A DNA stretch of 36,006 nucleotides from Sulfurimonas sp. (GCA_028684815.1 JAQUFE010000020.1:1-36006); one strand, 5' to 3'. Shown: positions 1 to 8,497, counted from the first letter of the stretch. Notes: a model not told the origin generated them from the sequence alone. Translations and numbers: made by a program.

Positions 1-558
<558 letters not shown>

Positions 559-593
559 TGTTATAATTGAACCCTCTGATTAATTTGTAAACT

Positions 594-654
594 AGATTCC
601 GTGTCAAGCACGGAATGACGGGATATGCGTCATCCTGAACTTGATTCAGGATCT
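594..654. repeat. Two-armed palindromic element with covarying stems
   Basis: Two 27-base arms (594-620 and 628-654) are separated by a 7-base spacer and are reverse complements of each other except in their inner stems. Each arm forms its own hairpin: ATTCCGTG/CACGGAAT around loop TCAAG, and ATCCTGAA/TTCAGGAT around loop CTTGA. The two loops are themselves complementary. The stem sequences differ between the arms but stay self-complementary, which suggests selection on structure. Elements of this style occur dispersed in many proteobacterial genomes; the copy number in this genome cannot be seen from here. Confidence 0.8.
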
Positions 655-727
655 AATTTGATAATTGTTCAGAACACTCAATTTTTACCACGTTATATCT
701 CTTTTAAATTGTGACACAATGAGATCT

Positions 728-795
728 TTTTGGAAGAGGTGCAAAGAGAAATGATTTATAAGCCTTATCTACGAGCTTAAACCTCGCTTCCAAAA
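728..795. repeat. Long imperfect inverted repeat
   Basis: TTTTGGAAGAGGT (728-740) pairs with ACCT-CG-CTTCCAAAA (781-795), with a two-base bulge. An overlapping, competing pairing joins AAGCCTTA (760-767) to TAAGGCTT (802-809). Both cannot form fully at once. This is the upstream end of the repeat cluster. Confidence 0.55.
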
Positions 796-813
796 GAGAA
801 GTAAGGCTTTGCC

Positions 814-867
814 AGAGGCACAAGATGCCGAGAGCCTTGCGCTGAGCAAAACTCAGCGTTAGCGTAG
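814..867. repeat. 54-base direct repeat, copy 1
   Basis: Identical to 1070-1123. It contains GGCA..TGCC (817-820/826-829), enclosed by AAGGCT (803-808, just outside the repeat) pairing with AGCCTT (833-838), and then the 7-bp hairpin CGCTGAG-CAAAA-CTCAGCG. It is followed directly by a second hairpin (867-890: GGTAGCGGAA, loop TTAC, TTCCGATACC, one mismatch). Confidence 0.85.
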
Positions 868-911
868 GTAGCGGAATTACTTCCGATACCGTGACAAAAC
901 AACATTAAGGA

Positions 912-960
912 AGAGGCACTAGTGCCGAGGGCTTCCCGCCGAGGGAAACCAACGCGCGCC
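912..960. repeat. Diverged third relative of the 54-base repeat
   Basis: It starts with AGAGGCAC and keeps the GTGCCGAG segment. The inner palindrome here is perfect (GGCAC-TA-GTGCC, 916-927), and the outer stem is GGAAG (909-913) with CTTCC (932-936) in place of the AAGGCT/AGCCTT stem of copy 1. The second half is diverged and GC-rich. Similarity was judged by eye. Confidence 0.5.
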
Positions 961-986
961 CCGAAGGAAGTACCATTGGGGTATTA

Positions 987-1056
987 CGTAGTCAAAGGGA
1001 CTTGTTCCTTTGGCGTGATAAATGAATAGGGAAAACTCTCCCTTAAATTTATGAAA
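987..1056. repeat. 70-base direct repeat, copy 1
   Basis: Identical to 1119-1188, 132 bases downstream. It contains the hairpin CAAAGGGA-CTTG-TTCCTTTG and a smaller GGGA/TCCC hairpin, and ends in an AT-rich tail. Confidence 0.85.
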
Positions 1057-1069
1057 GTAAAATCAAGTA

Positions 1070-1123
1070 AGAGGCACAAGATGCCGAGAGCCTTGCGCTG
1101 AGCAAAACTCAGCGTTAGCGTAG
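1070..1123. repeat. 54-base direct repeat, copy 2
   Basis: Exact copy of 814-867. Its last five bases are shared with the start of the second 70-base repeat, so here the two modules are fused, whereas the first copies of each are apart. Confidence 0.85.
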
Positions 1124-1188
1124 TCAAAGGGACTTGTTCCTTTGGCGTGATAAATGAATAGGGAAAACTCTCCCTTAAATTTATGAAA
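1119..1188. repeat. 70-base direct repeat, copy 2, abutting the rpoZ leader
   Basis: Exact copy of 987-1056. It ends 21 bases before the rpoZ start codon, so the natural leader or promoter of rpoZ may be part of the repeat unit, and copy 1 may be a duplicate of that leader. Confidence 0.85.
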
Positions 1189-1209
1189 TAAATTAAAGGA
1201 AATTAAATT

Positions 1210-1431
1210 ATGCAAGTTGAAGAATTAACAGCAAAAATATTAGATGACAACAAAACTCTTGATCGCTATCAGTTGGCGATTGCAGTTGCAAAAAGAAGTG
1301 ATGAGCTTTTAAATGGTGCTAAAAGTAAGTTAAATATCGATCCAAAGAGCATTAAAGCAGCAGATTTGGCTTTGATGGAGATGGCACAAGGTCTTATAGT
1401 TATTAAAGGCTTTGAAGATATTGTAAGATAG
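1210..1431 (+). CDS. rpoZ: DNA-directed RNA polymerase omega subunit
   Basis: A 73-residue protein of the small RpoZ family, which clamps and stabilises the beta' subunit of RNA polymerase. The core pattern RYQLAIAVAKRSDELLNG, followed by ALMEMAQGLI near residues 54-63, fits the conserved omega helices. An AAAGGA ribosome site lies 11 bases before the ATG. It is six bases from the spoT start, so the two are co-transcribed, as in many proteobacteria. The N-terminus (MQVEELTAK) lacks the Met-Ala-Arg start that forms ppGpp site 1 in E. coli omega, so direct ppGpp control through that site is doubtful here (inference). The leader is formed by the repeat block upstream. Confidence 0.93.
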   Translation: MQVEELTAKILDDNKTLDRYQLAIAVAKRSDELLNGAKSKLNIDPKSIKAADLALMEMAQGLIVIKGFEDIVR

Positions 1432-1436
1432 TTGAT

Positions 1437-3587
1437 TTGAGCCTGAGTCAAGTTGATATAGAAAAAGTCAAACATATACATGATGTTGACTCAGCACAAG
1501 AGTATCTCTTTAGTCAGATTACTCCAAGTAAGAGACTCGAAGATGCCCTAGAATATTCTAAAGCGGCTCATCAAAAGCAGTTTAGAAAGAGTGGCGAGCC
1601 TTATATAGTTCACCCTATTTTAGTTGCTACAATTGTGGCATCTATTACAGATGATGAATCAATGGCAATAGCTGCACTTTTGCACGATATTGTAGAAGAT
1701 ACAGATGTTGGCATTGAGACTATTACAGAGCTTTTTGGAAGAGATGTATCGCATCTTGTTGAAGGTCTCACAAAGATAGATACTATCCGTGATTTAGAAC
1801 TTATTCCATCTAGCTCAAATGAAAAATTAGTGGTCTCTGCGCTCTCGTTTAGAAAGATGCTTCTTGCTAGCATCGAAGATGTAAGAGTTTTAGTAGTAAA
1901 ACTTTGCGATAGACTTCACAATATGCTAACCCTAGATGCACTCCCAGAACACAAACAGATAAGAATCGCAGAAGAAACACTTGTGGTATATGCGCCAATT
2001 GCACATCGCTTGGGTATCTCTTTTTTAAAAAATATATTAGAAGATTTGAGTTTTTCATATATTTTCAAAGAAGAAAAACACCATATCGACAACTATCTTG
2101 ATACAAACTATCATGCTATAGAGATGAAGCTAGAAGAGTTTAAAGAGTCTATCAACAAGATTTTACTAAAAAATGGAGTCTGTGAGGATGACTTTGAGAT
2201 ACTCTCTCGTGTTAAGCATCGCTACTCTATCTACCTAAAGATGCAGAGAAAAGGCGTCTCAATAGATGAAGTCTTAGATCTCTTAGCTATTAGAATCATA
2301 ACAACTGATCCCGTGCAATGTTATAAAATCTTAGGTCTAATTCATCTAAACTTTCAACCTCTCTCTTCAAGATTTAAAGACTATATAGCAGTCGCAAAAG
2401 ATAATGGTTATCAGACCATTCACACTACTGTTTTTTATAAAACTGCTATCTTTGAAGTACAAATCAGAACTCATGAGATGCACAACACTGCAGAACTTGG
2501 AGTTGCAGCTCATTGGAAATATAAGAGCGGTGGGAACAATATAAAACTGGATTGGCTAAACAATTTAAGCTACCAAAATGAGTCAGTTGAAGACTTCTAT
2601 GCACTTATTAAAAATGATCTCTACTCTGAAGATATAGCAGTTTTTTCACCACGTGGAGAGGCTTTTACCCTTCCCCGTGGAGCAGTGGTTTTAGACTTTG
2701 CATATGCAGTCCATAGTGCAGTTGGCAACAAAGCAAAGTCAGCACTTGTAAACAAGGCAAAAGCCTCACTTTTGAGTGAACTGCAAAATGGGGACATAGT
2801 AAAGATAAATATGTCTGATGATATTATTACTAGATGCTCTTGGATAGATGCGGTAAAGACATCTAAGGCTAAAACAAATATGCGGTTAAACTGCAATGCA
2901 AGACTTAGAGATATAAATGCAAAATCAAGCGTAAATATTGTAGCCACTGCAATGAAACTAAACAACTCAAGAGTTGAAGAGTGGTTTGATAGAAACAACT
3001 TTGATAGACGAGCAAATATTCCATCAGATATAGAGCTACTCCGTGAAGTCATGCATAGATATACTTTAGAAATTAGTAAAAACTCAAGGTTTAAAAGATT
3101 TCTTACTCGTCATAGATTTAAGTTAAAATCTTACAATATAAAAGGTGTTGAGCTATTTAGCAACTCACACATTAGCGATGTTGTTTTTGATTACTGTTGT
3201 CATCCAAAAGCTGGTGATGAGATAGTTGCTTTTTTAGAAAAATCAAAAGCTTATGTGCATCATAAGATGTGTAAAACTGCTATCAAAAAACTAGAAGCAA
3301 ATGAGAAGATGCTCTTTGTTAGATGGGAGAGACAAAATATTTATAACTACAATATGATAGTTTCTCTGCATAGTGGAAAAGGAACTTTAGCTGAGTTTCT
3401 AAACTTTTTAGTGAAGTTAAATATAGATATTAACTCCATAGAACTAGGAAAAAATAAGAGCGAATCTTCAAGATATTGTGAGCTTGGTTTTGAGTCAAAA
3501 GAAGCTGATATTAACTCACTTCGTGCTAGAATGGAGCAAAAAATAAAAGTCATTCATCTCATTCGTACAGATGATGCGTATCGTTAA
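1437..3587 (+). CDS. spoT: Bifunctional (p)ppGpp synthetase/hydrolase (RSH)
   Basis: A 716-residue Rel/SpoT homolog, full length for the family. It makes ppGpp from ATP and GTP or GDP, and hydrolyses it, in the stringent response. The N-terminal HD hydrolase domain keeps H59, the H83-D84 pair and E87-D88. The synthetase domain (about 240-390) has the RFKD motif at 312-315, typical of bifunctional enzymes rather than synthetase-only RelA, then DNGYQTIHT. A TGS domain lies near 395-455 and an ACT-like segment at the C-terminus (about 645-716). The start is apparently TTG six bases after rpoZ; no in-frame ATG lies upstream before rpoZ's stop, and translation is probably coupled to rpoZ. The sole RSH enzyme of Campylobacterota is usually this type. 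Confidence 0.95.
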   Translation: MSLSQVDIEKVKHIHDVDSAQEYLFSQITPSKRLEDALEYSKAAHQKQFRKSGEPYIVHPILVATIVASITDDESMAIAALLHDIVEDTDVGIETITELFGRDVSHLVEGLTKIDTIRDLELIPSSSNEKLVVSALSFRKMLLASIEDVRVLVVKLCDRLHNMLTLDALPEHKQIRIAEETLVVYAPIAHRLGISFLKNILEDLSFSYIFKEEKHHIDNYLDTNYHAIEMKLEEFKESINKILLKNGVCEDDFEILSRVKHRYSIYLKMQRKGVSIDEVLDLLAIRIITTDPVQCYKILGLIHLNFQPLSSRFKDYIAVAKDNGYQTIHTTVFYKTAIFEVQIRTHEMHNTAELGVAAHWKYKSGGNNIKLDWLNNLSYQNESVEDFYALIKNDLYSEDIAVFSPRGEAFTLPRGAVVLDFAYAVHSAVGNKAKSALVNKAKASLLSELQNGDIVKINMSDDIITRCSWIDAVKTSKAKTNMRLNCNARLRDINAKSSVNIVATAMKLNNSRVEEWFDRNNFDRRANIPSDIELLREVMHRYTLEISKNSRFKRFLTRHRFKLKSYNIKGVELFSNSHISDVVFDYCCHPKAGDEIVAFLEKSKAYVHHKMCKTAIKKLEANEKMLFVRWERQNIYNYNMIVSLHSGKGTLAEFLNFLVKLNIDINSIELGKNKSESSRYCELGFESKEADINSLRARMEQKIKVIHLIRTDDAYR

Positions 3588-3673
3588 ATTTGTTGCGCTT
3601 TGGCCGTTTAGGCTACTAAAGCTAGGCTCTTTGAGCCAGAAAAATATATAAATTAGAAAATTAGGAAAAAGAT

Positions 3674-4873
3674 ATGTTACAAGAGGCTCTAAGAGAGATA
3701 CAAAGAGGTTGTGCTGAGATTATAGATATAGAGAGAATTGAGAAGTTATTAAAGGCTTATTTTGATGAGGGAAAAACTTTTACACTAAAGGCTGGTTTTG
3801 ACCCAACTGCACCAGATTTGCATCTTGGTCACACAGTTTTACTTCAAAAGATGGCGACCTTTCAAAAGTATGGAGCTAGAGTTCAGTTTCTTATAGGTGA
3901 CTTCACGGCGGCTATCGGAGATCCTAGTGGAAAGAGTGTAACTCGTAAGATTTTAAGTAAAGAAGATATAGAAAAAAATATAAAAAGTTATACTACACAA
4001 GCTTTTAAGATTTTAGATGAGAGTAAGACAGATATAGTATATAACTCAAGTTGGTTGAACTCTCTAGGAACTGTTGGGATGATCGAGCTTGCATCTACTC
4101 TAACAGTAGCAAGAATGCTTGAGCGTGATGACTTTTCAAAAAGATATGCAGGAAATACACCAATAGCTGTTAGTGAATTTTTATATCCACTTCTTCAAGG
4201 TTATGATAGTGTGCATCTTAAAAGCGATATAGAAGTTGGTGGAACTGATCAGAAATTTAATCTTTTGATGGGAAGACAACTCCAAAAAGTTTATGATCTG
4301 AAAAAACAGCAAGCTGTACTTATGATGCCTATACTTGAAGGTCTTGATGGCGTGCAGAAGATGAGTAAATCACTAAACAACTACATCGGAGTCACAGATG
4401 AAGCTAACGATATGTATGGCAAAATCCTTAGCATCTCTGATGAACTTATGTGGAGATTTTACGAGCTACTAAGTACAAGAACTCTTGATGAGATAGAAGC
4501 TCTAAAAGCTGGTGTAGTTGATGGCTCGCTTCATCCAAAGAGCGTTAAAGAAGACCTAGCACTAGAGATAACTACAAGATATCATACTCCTGAGTTAGCA
4601 AAAGCGGCAAAAGAAGAGTTTCAAAAAGTTCATGCACAGAGCCAAATTCCTACTGAGATAGAGGAGTTTAGCACCGATGGTGAGATCTGGATAGCAAAAG
4701 CCTTAGTTGATTGTAACCTTGAATCATCTACTTCTCAAGCTAGAAGAGATATTAAGCAAGGTGCTGTTAAAATAAATCAAGAAAAAATTTCAGATATAGA
4801 ACTACAACTTATAAAAGGCGAGTATATACTCCAAGTTGGAAAAAGAAAGTTTGCAAAATTAAAGGTTAATTAG
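3674..4873 (+). CDS. tyrS: Tyrosyl-tRNA synthetase
   Basis: A 399-residue class I synthetase that charges tRNA-Tyr. The HIGH motif appears as HLGH (50-53) and the KMSKS loop is intact (229-233). The tyrosine-pocket region holds YPLLQGYDSV and the GGTDQKFN segment (189-196), and an S4 RNA-binding domain occupies roughly the last 65 residues. These features match the second bacterial TyrRS type (TyrZ-like in domain layout). AGGAAAAAG precedes the ATG. The 86-base gap after spoT holds a short hairpin GGCTC-TTT-GAGCC (3625-3637) without a T-run, so read-through from spoT is likely. The next gene starts on the base after its stop, indicating translational coupling. Confidence 0.97.
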   Translation: MLQEALREIQRGCAEIIDIERIEKLLKAYFDEGKTFTLKAGFDPTAPDLHLGHTVLLQKMATFQKYGARVQFLIGDFTAAIGDPSGKSVTRKILSKEDIEKNIKSYTTQAFKILDESKTDIVYNSSWLNSLGTVGMIELASTLTVARMLERDDFSKRYAGNTPIAVSEFLYPLLQGYDSVHLKSDIEVGGTDQKFNLLMGRQLQKVYDLKKQQAVLMMPILEGLDGVQKMSKSLNNYIGVTDEANDMYGKILSISDELMWRFYELLSTRTLDEIEALKAGVVDGSLHPKSVKEDLALEITTRYHTPELAKAAKEEFQKVHAQSQIPTEIEEFSTDGEIWIAKALVDCNLESSTSQARRDIKQGAVKINQEKISDIELQLIKGEYILQVGKRKFAKLKVN

Positions 4874-5965
4874 ATGAGTTTTAAGTCATTAAAAATTGGA
4901 AAGTATACAATACAACACCCTATAGTTCAAGGTGGGATGGGTGTTGGAATCAGCTGGGATAAGTTAGCTGGAACTGTGTCTTATGAGGGCGGTTTAGGAG
5001 TTATTAGTGCTGTTGGTACTGGTTACTACGAAGACAAAGTCCATGCTAAAAAACTTGTCTCAAATAGACCTTTGAGTGAAGTAAATTTCTACTCTAGTGA
5101 AGGACTTAAAAAAATCATCTCAAATGCAAGAAAAATATGTGCAGACAAACCTTTAGCTGTAAATGTTCTATACGCTATAAATGACTATGGTAGAGTAGTA
5201 AGAGATGCTTGTGAAGGTGGAGCTAACATCATTATAACTGGAGCAGGACTTCCTACAAATATGCCAGAATTTACTGAGGGTTATCCAGATGTTGCACTTG
5301 TTCCAATAGTCTCATCTGCAAAGGCTTTAAAAATTATTTGTAAGAGATGGGAAAAAAGATATAACAGGCTCCCAGATGCAGTAGTTGTAGAGGGTCCAAA
5401 GAGTGGTGGACATCAGGGCTTTACTTATGAGCAGTGTGCCTTAGAAGAAAATCAATTAGAAAATATCGTAGGTCCTGTTGTGGAAGAGGCTGCTCTATGG
5501 GGAGACATACCAGTGATCGCAGCTGGTGGAGTTTGGGATAAGAGTGATATTGAGCAGATGCTCTCACTTGGTGCATCAGCTGTTCAGATGGGAACTCGCT
5601 TTATTGGGACTCATGAGTGCGATGCTCATCAAAACTTTAAAGATGTACTTTTACATGCTAAAAAAGAGGATATACAACTTATGGGCTCGCCTGTTGGATA
5701 TCCAGCCCAAGGCATAGTTACAAATCTAACTCGCTTAGTAGAAAAAAGAGAAGGACCAGCGATTAAGTGTATATCTAACTGTGTAAAGCCATGTAACCGC
5801 GGTGAAGAGGCTAAAGTAGTTGGTTTTTGTATAGCAGATAGACTCAGCGATGCCTATTTGGGAAATATGGAGACAGGTCTCTTTTTCTCAGGAACAAATG
5901 GCTATAGACTAAATGAGATAATTTCAGTAAAAGAGTTAATGAACAAGCTTATTCAAGGCGAATAG
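4874..5965 (+). CDS. FMN-dependent nitronate monooxygenase / FabK-like flavoprotein
   Basis: A 363-residue TIM-barrel flavoprotein of the nitronate monooxygenase (2-nitropropane dioxygenase, PF03060) family, which also includes the enoyl-ACP reductase FabK. Visible marks are the N-terminal HPIVQGGMGVGIS segment, EGPKSGGHQGF (the phosphate-binding and catalytic His region), IPVIAAGGVWDKSDI and ASAVQMGTRFIGTHEC. The C-terminal part has a cysteine-rich stretch (CISNCVKPC and a later GFC), typical of the version found in Campylobacterota. The true substrate is unknown: it could detoxify nitronates or act elsewhere in lipid metabolism. It abuts tyrS and is followed by the amidase gene after six bases, the same order as in Helicobacter and Campylobacter. 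Confidence 0.88.
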   Translation: MSFKSLKIGKYTIQHPIVQGGMGVGISWDKLAGTVSYEGGLGVISAVGTGYYEDKVHAKKLVSNRPLSEVNFYSSEGLKKIISNARKICADKPLAVNVLYAINDYGRVVRDACEGGANIIITGAGLPTNMPEFTEGYPDVALVPIVSSAKALKIICKRWEKRYNRLPDAVVVEGPKSGGHQGFTYEQCALEENQLENIVGPVVEEAALWGDIPVIAAGGVWDKSDIEQMLSLGASAVQMGTRFIGTHECDAHQNFKDVLLHAKKEDIQLMGSPVGYPAQGIVTNLTRLVEKREGPAIKCISNCVKPCNRGEEAKVVGFCIADRLSDAYLGNMETGLFFSGTNGYRLNEIISVKELMNKLIQGE

Positions 5966-5971
5966 TAGTTT

Positions 5972-7387
5972 ATGAAGCGTATTTTAGCTCTTATTATTAT
6001 CATTGCTATATCCATCTACGCACAAAGTGATAGAGAGCTTTTAAAAAGAGCTGATGGCTTTATGAAAAGTGACTCAAAATCAAATCACTTTCGAGCTTAT
6101 AATGACTACAAAAACCTATATCTTCGTGCCATAATGTCAGAAGATGAAAAACTCAAAACTAGTGCATTAAAAGGGATAGTTAAAAGCGGAAAAGCGCTTC
6201 ATATAGATATATCGCAATATGAACAAGAGCTGGCAAATAAAAAACCTAAAGTATCTTCATATAAAGCTCCAAAACAAGAGCAAAAACCTAAACAGATTGA
6301 AAATCAAAATATTAAAATAACTTCATCACATAAGTTGCAAAATATAAAATGGCGAGATGATAGGCTTGTCTTAAAGTTTGACAAAAAACTACTAAATAAT
6401 CAAATAAACTACTTCACACTCTACGATGCAAAAGAGCAGAGATATAGATATGTCTTTGATATTCATGCATCTATGCTTACAGATTCACAAAGTCTAAATA
6501 GACAAAATATAGATAGAATTAAAATTGCCCAATATAATTCAAATACACTAAGATTAGTTATAGAAGATAGCCAAAAGGTGCGTATCAGTTTTAAAAAAGA
6601 TAGTGATGAGCTTGTTGTTCATATGGTGGCATCAGCTAAAAATAAGAGCGCAAAGAGTATAAAAAATGTTGTTGCAAATACAAAAAAACCAAGCTCACCT
6701 AAAAGAGTGGATAGAGATAAGACCATAGTTATAGATGCAGGTCATGGCGGCAAAGACCCAGGAGCAGTGGGCTATAAAAACTATAGAGAAAAAGTTGTAG
6801 TATATGAGATATCTAAAGAGCTAAAAAATATCTTAAAAGCTCGCGGATATAGAGTTTATATGACAAGAGATAGCGATAAATATTTAAAATTAAGCGAGAG
6901 GACAGTCTTTGCTAATAAGAAAAAAGCTGATGTTTTTGTAAGTATACATGCAAATGCAGTGGATAAAAAAAATGCACATAAGGCTGAGGGGATAGAGTGT
7001 TACTTCTTATCTCCATCAAGGTCTAAAAGGGCTGAAAGAGTTGCTGCAAAAGAGAACTCAGCAGACCTGAGTGAGATGAACAAATATGGTAAAGATACCT
7101 TTTTAAACTTTCTAAGCTCTCATAAAATAGTTGCATCTAATAAACTAGCAATTGACTTGCAAAGAGGAATGTTAGGTGAGTTAAACAAAAACTATAAGGT
7201 AAAAGATGGTGGAGTAAGAGAGGGTCCTTTTTGGGTTTTAGTAGGAGCTCAGATGCCAGCTGTTTTAGTTGAAGTAGGTTTTATTTCACACCCAGCAGAG
7301 GCTAAAAGACTAGTAGATCCCACTTATAGGAAGAGACTAGCCTTAGGTTTAGCAAATGGAGTTGAGAGGTATTTTGAAAAAAATTAA
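5972..7387 (+). CDS. amiC: N-acetylmuramoyl-L-alanine amidase (Amidase_3), exported
   Basis: A 471-residue periplasmic zinc amidase that cuts the bond between MurNAc and the peptide stem, used in daughter-cell separation. Residues 1-17 form a signal peptide (MKRILALIII..YA). A Lys-rich linker and an AMIN-like beta domain (about 112-220) precede the catalytic domain from about 250. Zinc ligands are H258 (DAGHGG), E273 and H326 (SIHAN), and the catalytic glutamate is E434 (VLVEVGF). Campylobacterota usually have one such enzyme, named AmiA or AmiC depending on the species, so the symbol is a family label. Its stop codon overlaps the stop of the opposing DHH gene, so there is no room for an ordinary terminator between them. 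Confidence 0.93.
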   Translation: MKRILALIIIIAISIYAQSDRELLKRADGFMKSDSKSNHFRAYNDYKNLYLRAIMSEDEKLKTSALKGIVKSGKALHIDISQYEQELANKKPKVSSYKAPKQEQKPKQIENQNIKITSSHKLQNIKWRDDRLVLKFDKKLLNNQINYFTLYDAKEQRYRYVFDIHASMLTDSQSLNRQNIDRIKIAQYNSNTLRLVIEDSQKVRISFKKDSDELVVHMVASAKNKSAKSIKNVVANTKKPSSPKRVDRDKTIVIDAGHGGKDPGAVGYKNYREKVVVYEISKELKNILKARGYRVYMTRDSDKYLKLSERTVFANKKKADVFVSIHANAVDKKNAHKAEGIECYFLSPSRSKRAERVAAKENSADLSEMNKYGKDTFLNFLSSHKIVASNKLAIDLQRGMLGELNKNYKVKDGGVREGPFWVLVGAQMPAVLVEVGFISHPAEAKRLVDPTYRKRLALGLANGVERYFEKN

Positions 7388-8463
7388 TCCTCTTTTTTGT
7401 ATTCTAAATCGCCTGCAATGGCTTCTTTGTCATTTATGATTTTTTCTATCTGCATTTTTACTTTATCGTAGCGATACTGCTCTTTAAAACCTATGATTCT
7501 GCCACCTGCAGCATTAGGATGTCCTCCCCCATTTGCCCACTCTTTTGAGATTAAAGATACGCTTACATTGTTATTTGCTCTAAGACTCATTGTACCTCTA
7601 TAGCTAACATCTACTATAAAATCATATTCAGGGTAGGCAAGTAAAAAGCCATTTCCGATGATAGAAGTGTTTCCAACCCCATAGCTTAAATATCCTCTAT
7701 AACCTTTGTAGTAGATGGTTTTTTCATCTCTTACACTTCCCAATAGTTCAACTATATATTTTGTTGCTAGATTATCTAAGGTGTCGTTGTTCTCACGCAT
7801 AAAAAATTCTTTTTTTAGCTGATGAATCTTTTCATCTAAGAGTATCGGTGCATCTACTTCATCGAGATATTTCGTAGATTCTAGTAGTAGTGAGAGTTTA
7901 TAGTTGTTATCATCATTTGCAAACATTATTCTATTTAACTCCCTACTCTCAGTAACAAGACGCATACAAACTTTACCATATTCAAAAGCTTCAACCTCTT
8001 CTTGTTTCCACAGATCAACAGCATTTACAGCATTTACAAACTTGTTCATCCAAAGAGGTTCATCAAATTCAAAATTTTCTTGTACGTAATCATAAGTAAT
8101 CTTAGTTGCGCATCTTGAAGTATCAAGAAAGTACCACTCATATTTATTAGCACTATCCTCTCCACTTCCATGGTGATCAAGCAAAACTAGCTTGATATCA
8201 TTTTTATCGTCATTCATCTTAATTACTTCATTGTTAAGCCATCTTGACTCATCAAATGTTAAGTTTAAATCTGTGATGAGTACCATCGCAGGAGCATTTT
8301 CTTTAGATATGTTTTCTAAGATAAGCTCTAATTTTTGTTTAACTTCTGCTCCATAATTTGCATTGTAGTTAAAGATTTTATATGGAGTAAACTTCATAAC
8401 TAGTTGACAACTATAACCGTCTAGGTCTATGTGTGAGAGATGGTGGATTGTTTTATTGTTCAT
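7384..8463 (-). CDS. DHH-family phosphoesterase
   Basis: A 359-residue cytoplasmic phosphoesterase of the DHH/DHHA1 superfamily (RecJ, NrnA, GdpP core). Metal-binding motifs are H11-x-D13-x-D15 (HIDLDG), a TDLN motif near 65 and the DHH triad in LLDHHGSGE, while the DHHA1 part carries the GGGHPNAAGG glycine-histidine loop near 310. The family degrades short oligoribonucleotides, pAp or cyclic dinucleotides; which of these applies here cannot be read from the sequence. It lacks the extra domains of RecJ and the membrane/PAS parts of GdpP. AAGGAAA precedes the ATG. It follows flhA by 34 bases but seems to have its own -10 box. Confidence 0.88.
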   Translation of the reverse strand: MNNKTIHHLSHIDLDGYSCQLVMKFTPYKIFNYNANYGAEVKQKLELILENISKENAPAMVLITDLNLTFDESRWLNNEVIKMNDDKNDIKLVLLDHHGSGEDSANKYEWYFLDTSRCATKITYDYVQENFEFDEPLWMNKFVNAVNAVDLWKQEEVEAFEYGKVCMRLVTESRELNRIMFANDDNNYKLSLLLESTKYLDEVDAPILLDEKIHQLKKEFFMRENNDTLDNLATKYIVELLGSVRDEKTIYYKGYRGYLSYGVGNTSIIGNGFLLAYPEYDFIVDVSYRGTMSLRANNNVSVSLISKEWANGGGHPNAAGGRIIGFKEQYRYDKVKMQIEKIINDKEAIAGDLEYKKED

Positions 8464-8480
8464 TATTTTCCTTGGGATTT

Positions 8481-8486
8481 ATTATA
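8481..8486 (-). promoter_or_regulatory. Possible -10 box for the DHH gene
   Basis: TATAAT on the minus strand (plus strand ATTATA) lies in the short gap after flhA and would start a transcript about 11 bases before the ATG, just upstream of the AAGGAAA ribosome site. No clear -35 is seen, as is usual for sigma-70 promoters in this group. Confidence 0.4.
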
Positions 8487-8497
8487 ACACTATTTGT

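Larger units (their letters stand above)
559..1209. other. 651-base repeat- and hairpin-rich non-coding gap
   Basis: No convincing gene lies between the pyrH stop and rpoZ. The stretch holds a two-armed palindrome (594-654), a long imperfect inverted repeat (728-740 with 781-795), a hairpin at 867-890, an exact 54-base direct repeat (814-867 and 1070-1123), a diverged third relative (about 912-960) and an exact 70-base direct repeat (987-1056 and 1119-1188). Parts are clearly more GC-rich than the genome around them (for example 931-965). A TATAAT box at 562-567, just after pyrH, could start a transcript through the region, but that is a guess. It looks like a composite of dispersed palindromic elements inserted in a conserved operon. 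Confidence 0.8.

Noticed and set aside
559..1209. CRISPR array or tRNA gene in the repeat block
   Set aside because: The repeats are unequal in length and spacing with no unique spacers of constant size, and no cloverleaf or T-loop signature was found.
1275..1293. Sigma-54-like GG..GC pair inside rpoZ
   Set aside because: The spacing between GG and GC is 11, not 10, and it lies within a coding region.
1269..3052. Several minus-strand open frames inside rpoZ and spoT
   Set aside because: They lie antisense to well-supported genes, have low-complexity Ser/Leu-rich products and no ribosome sites.
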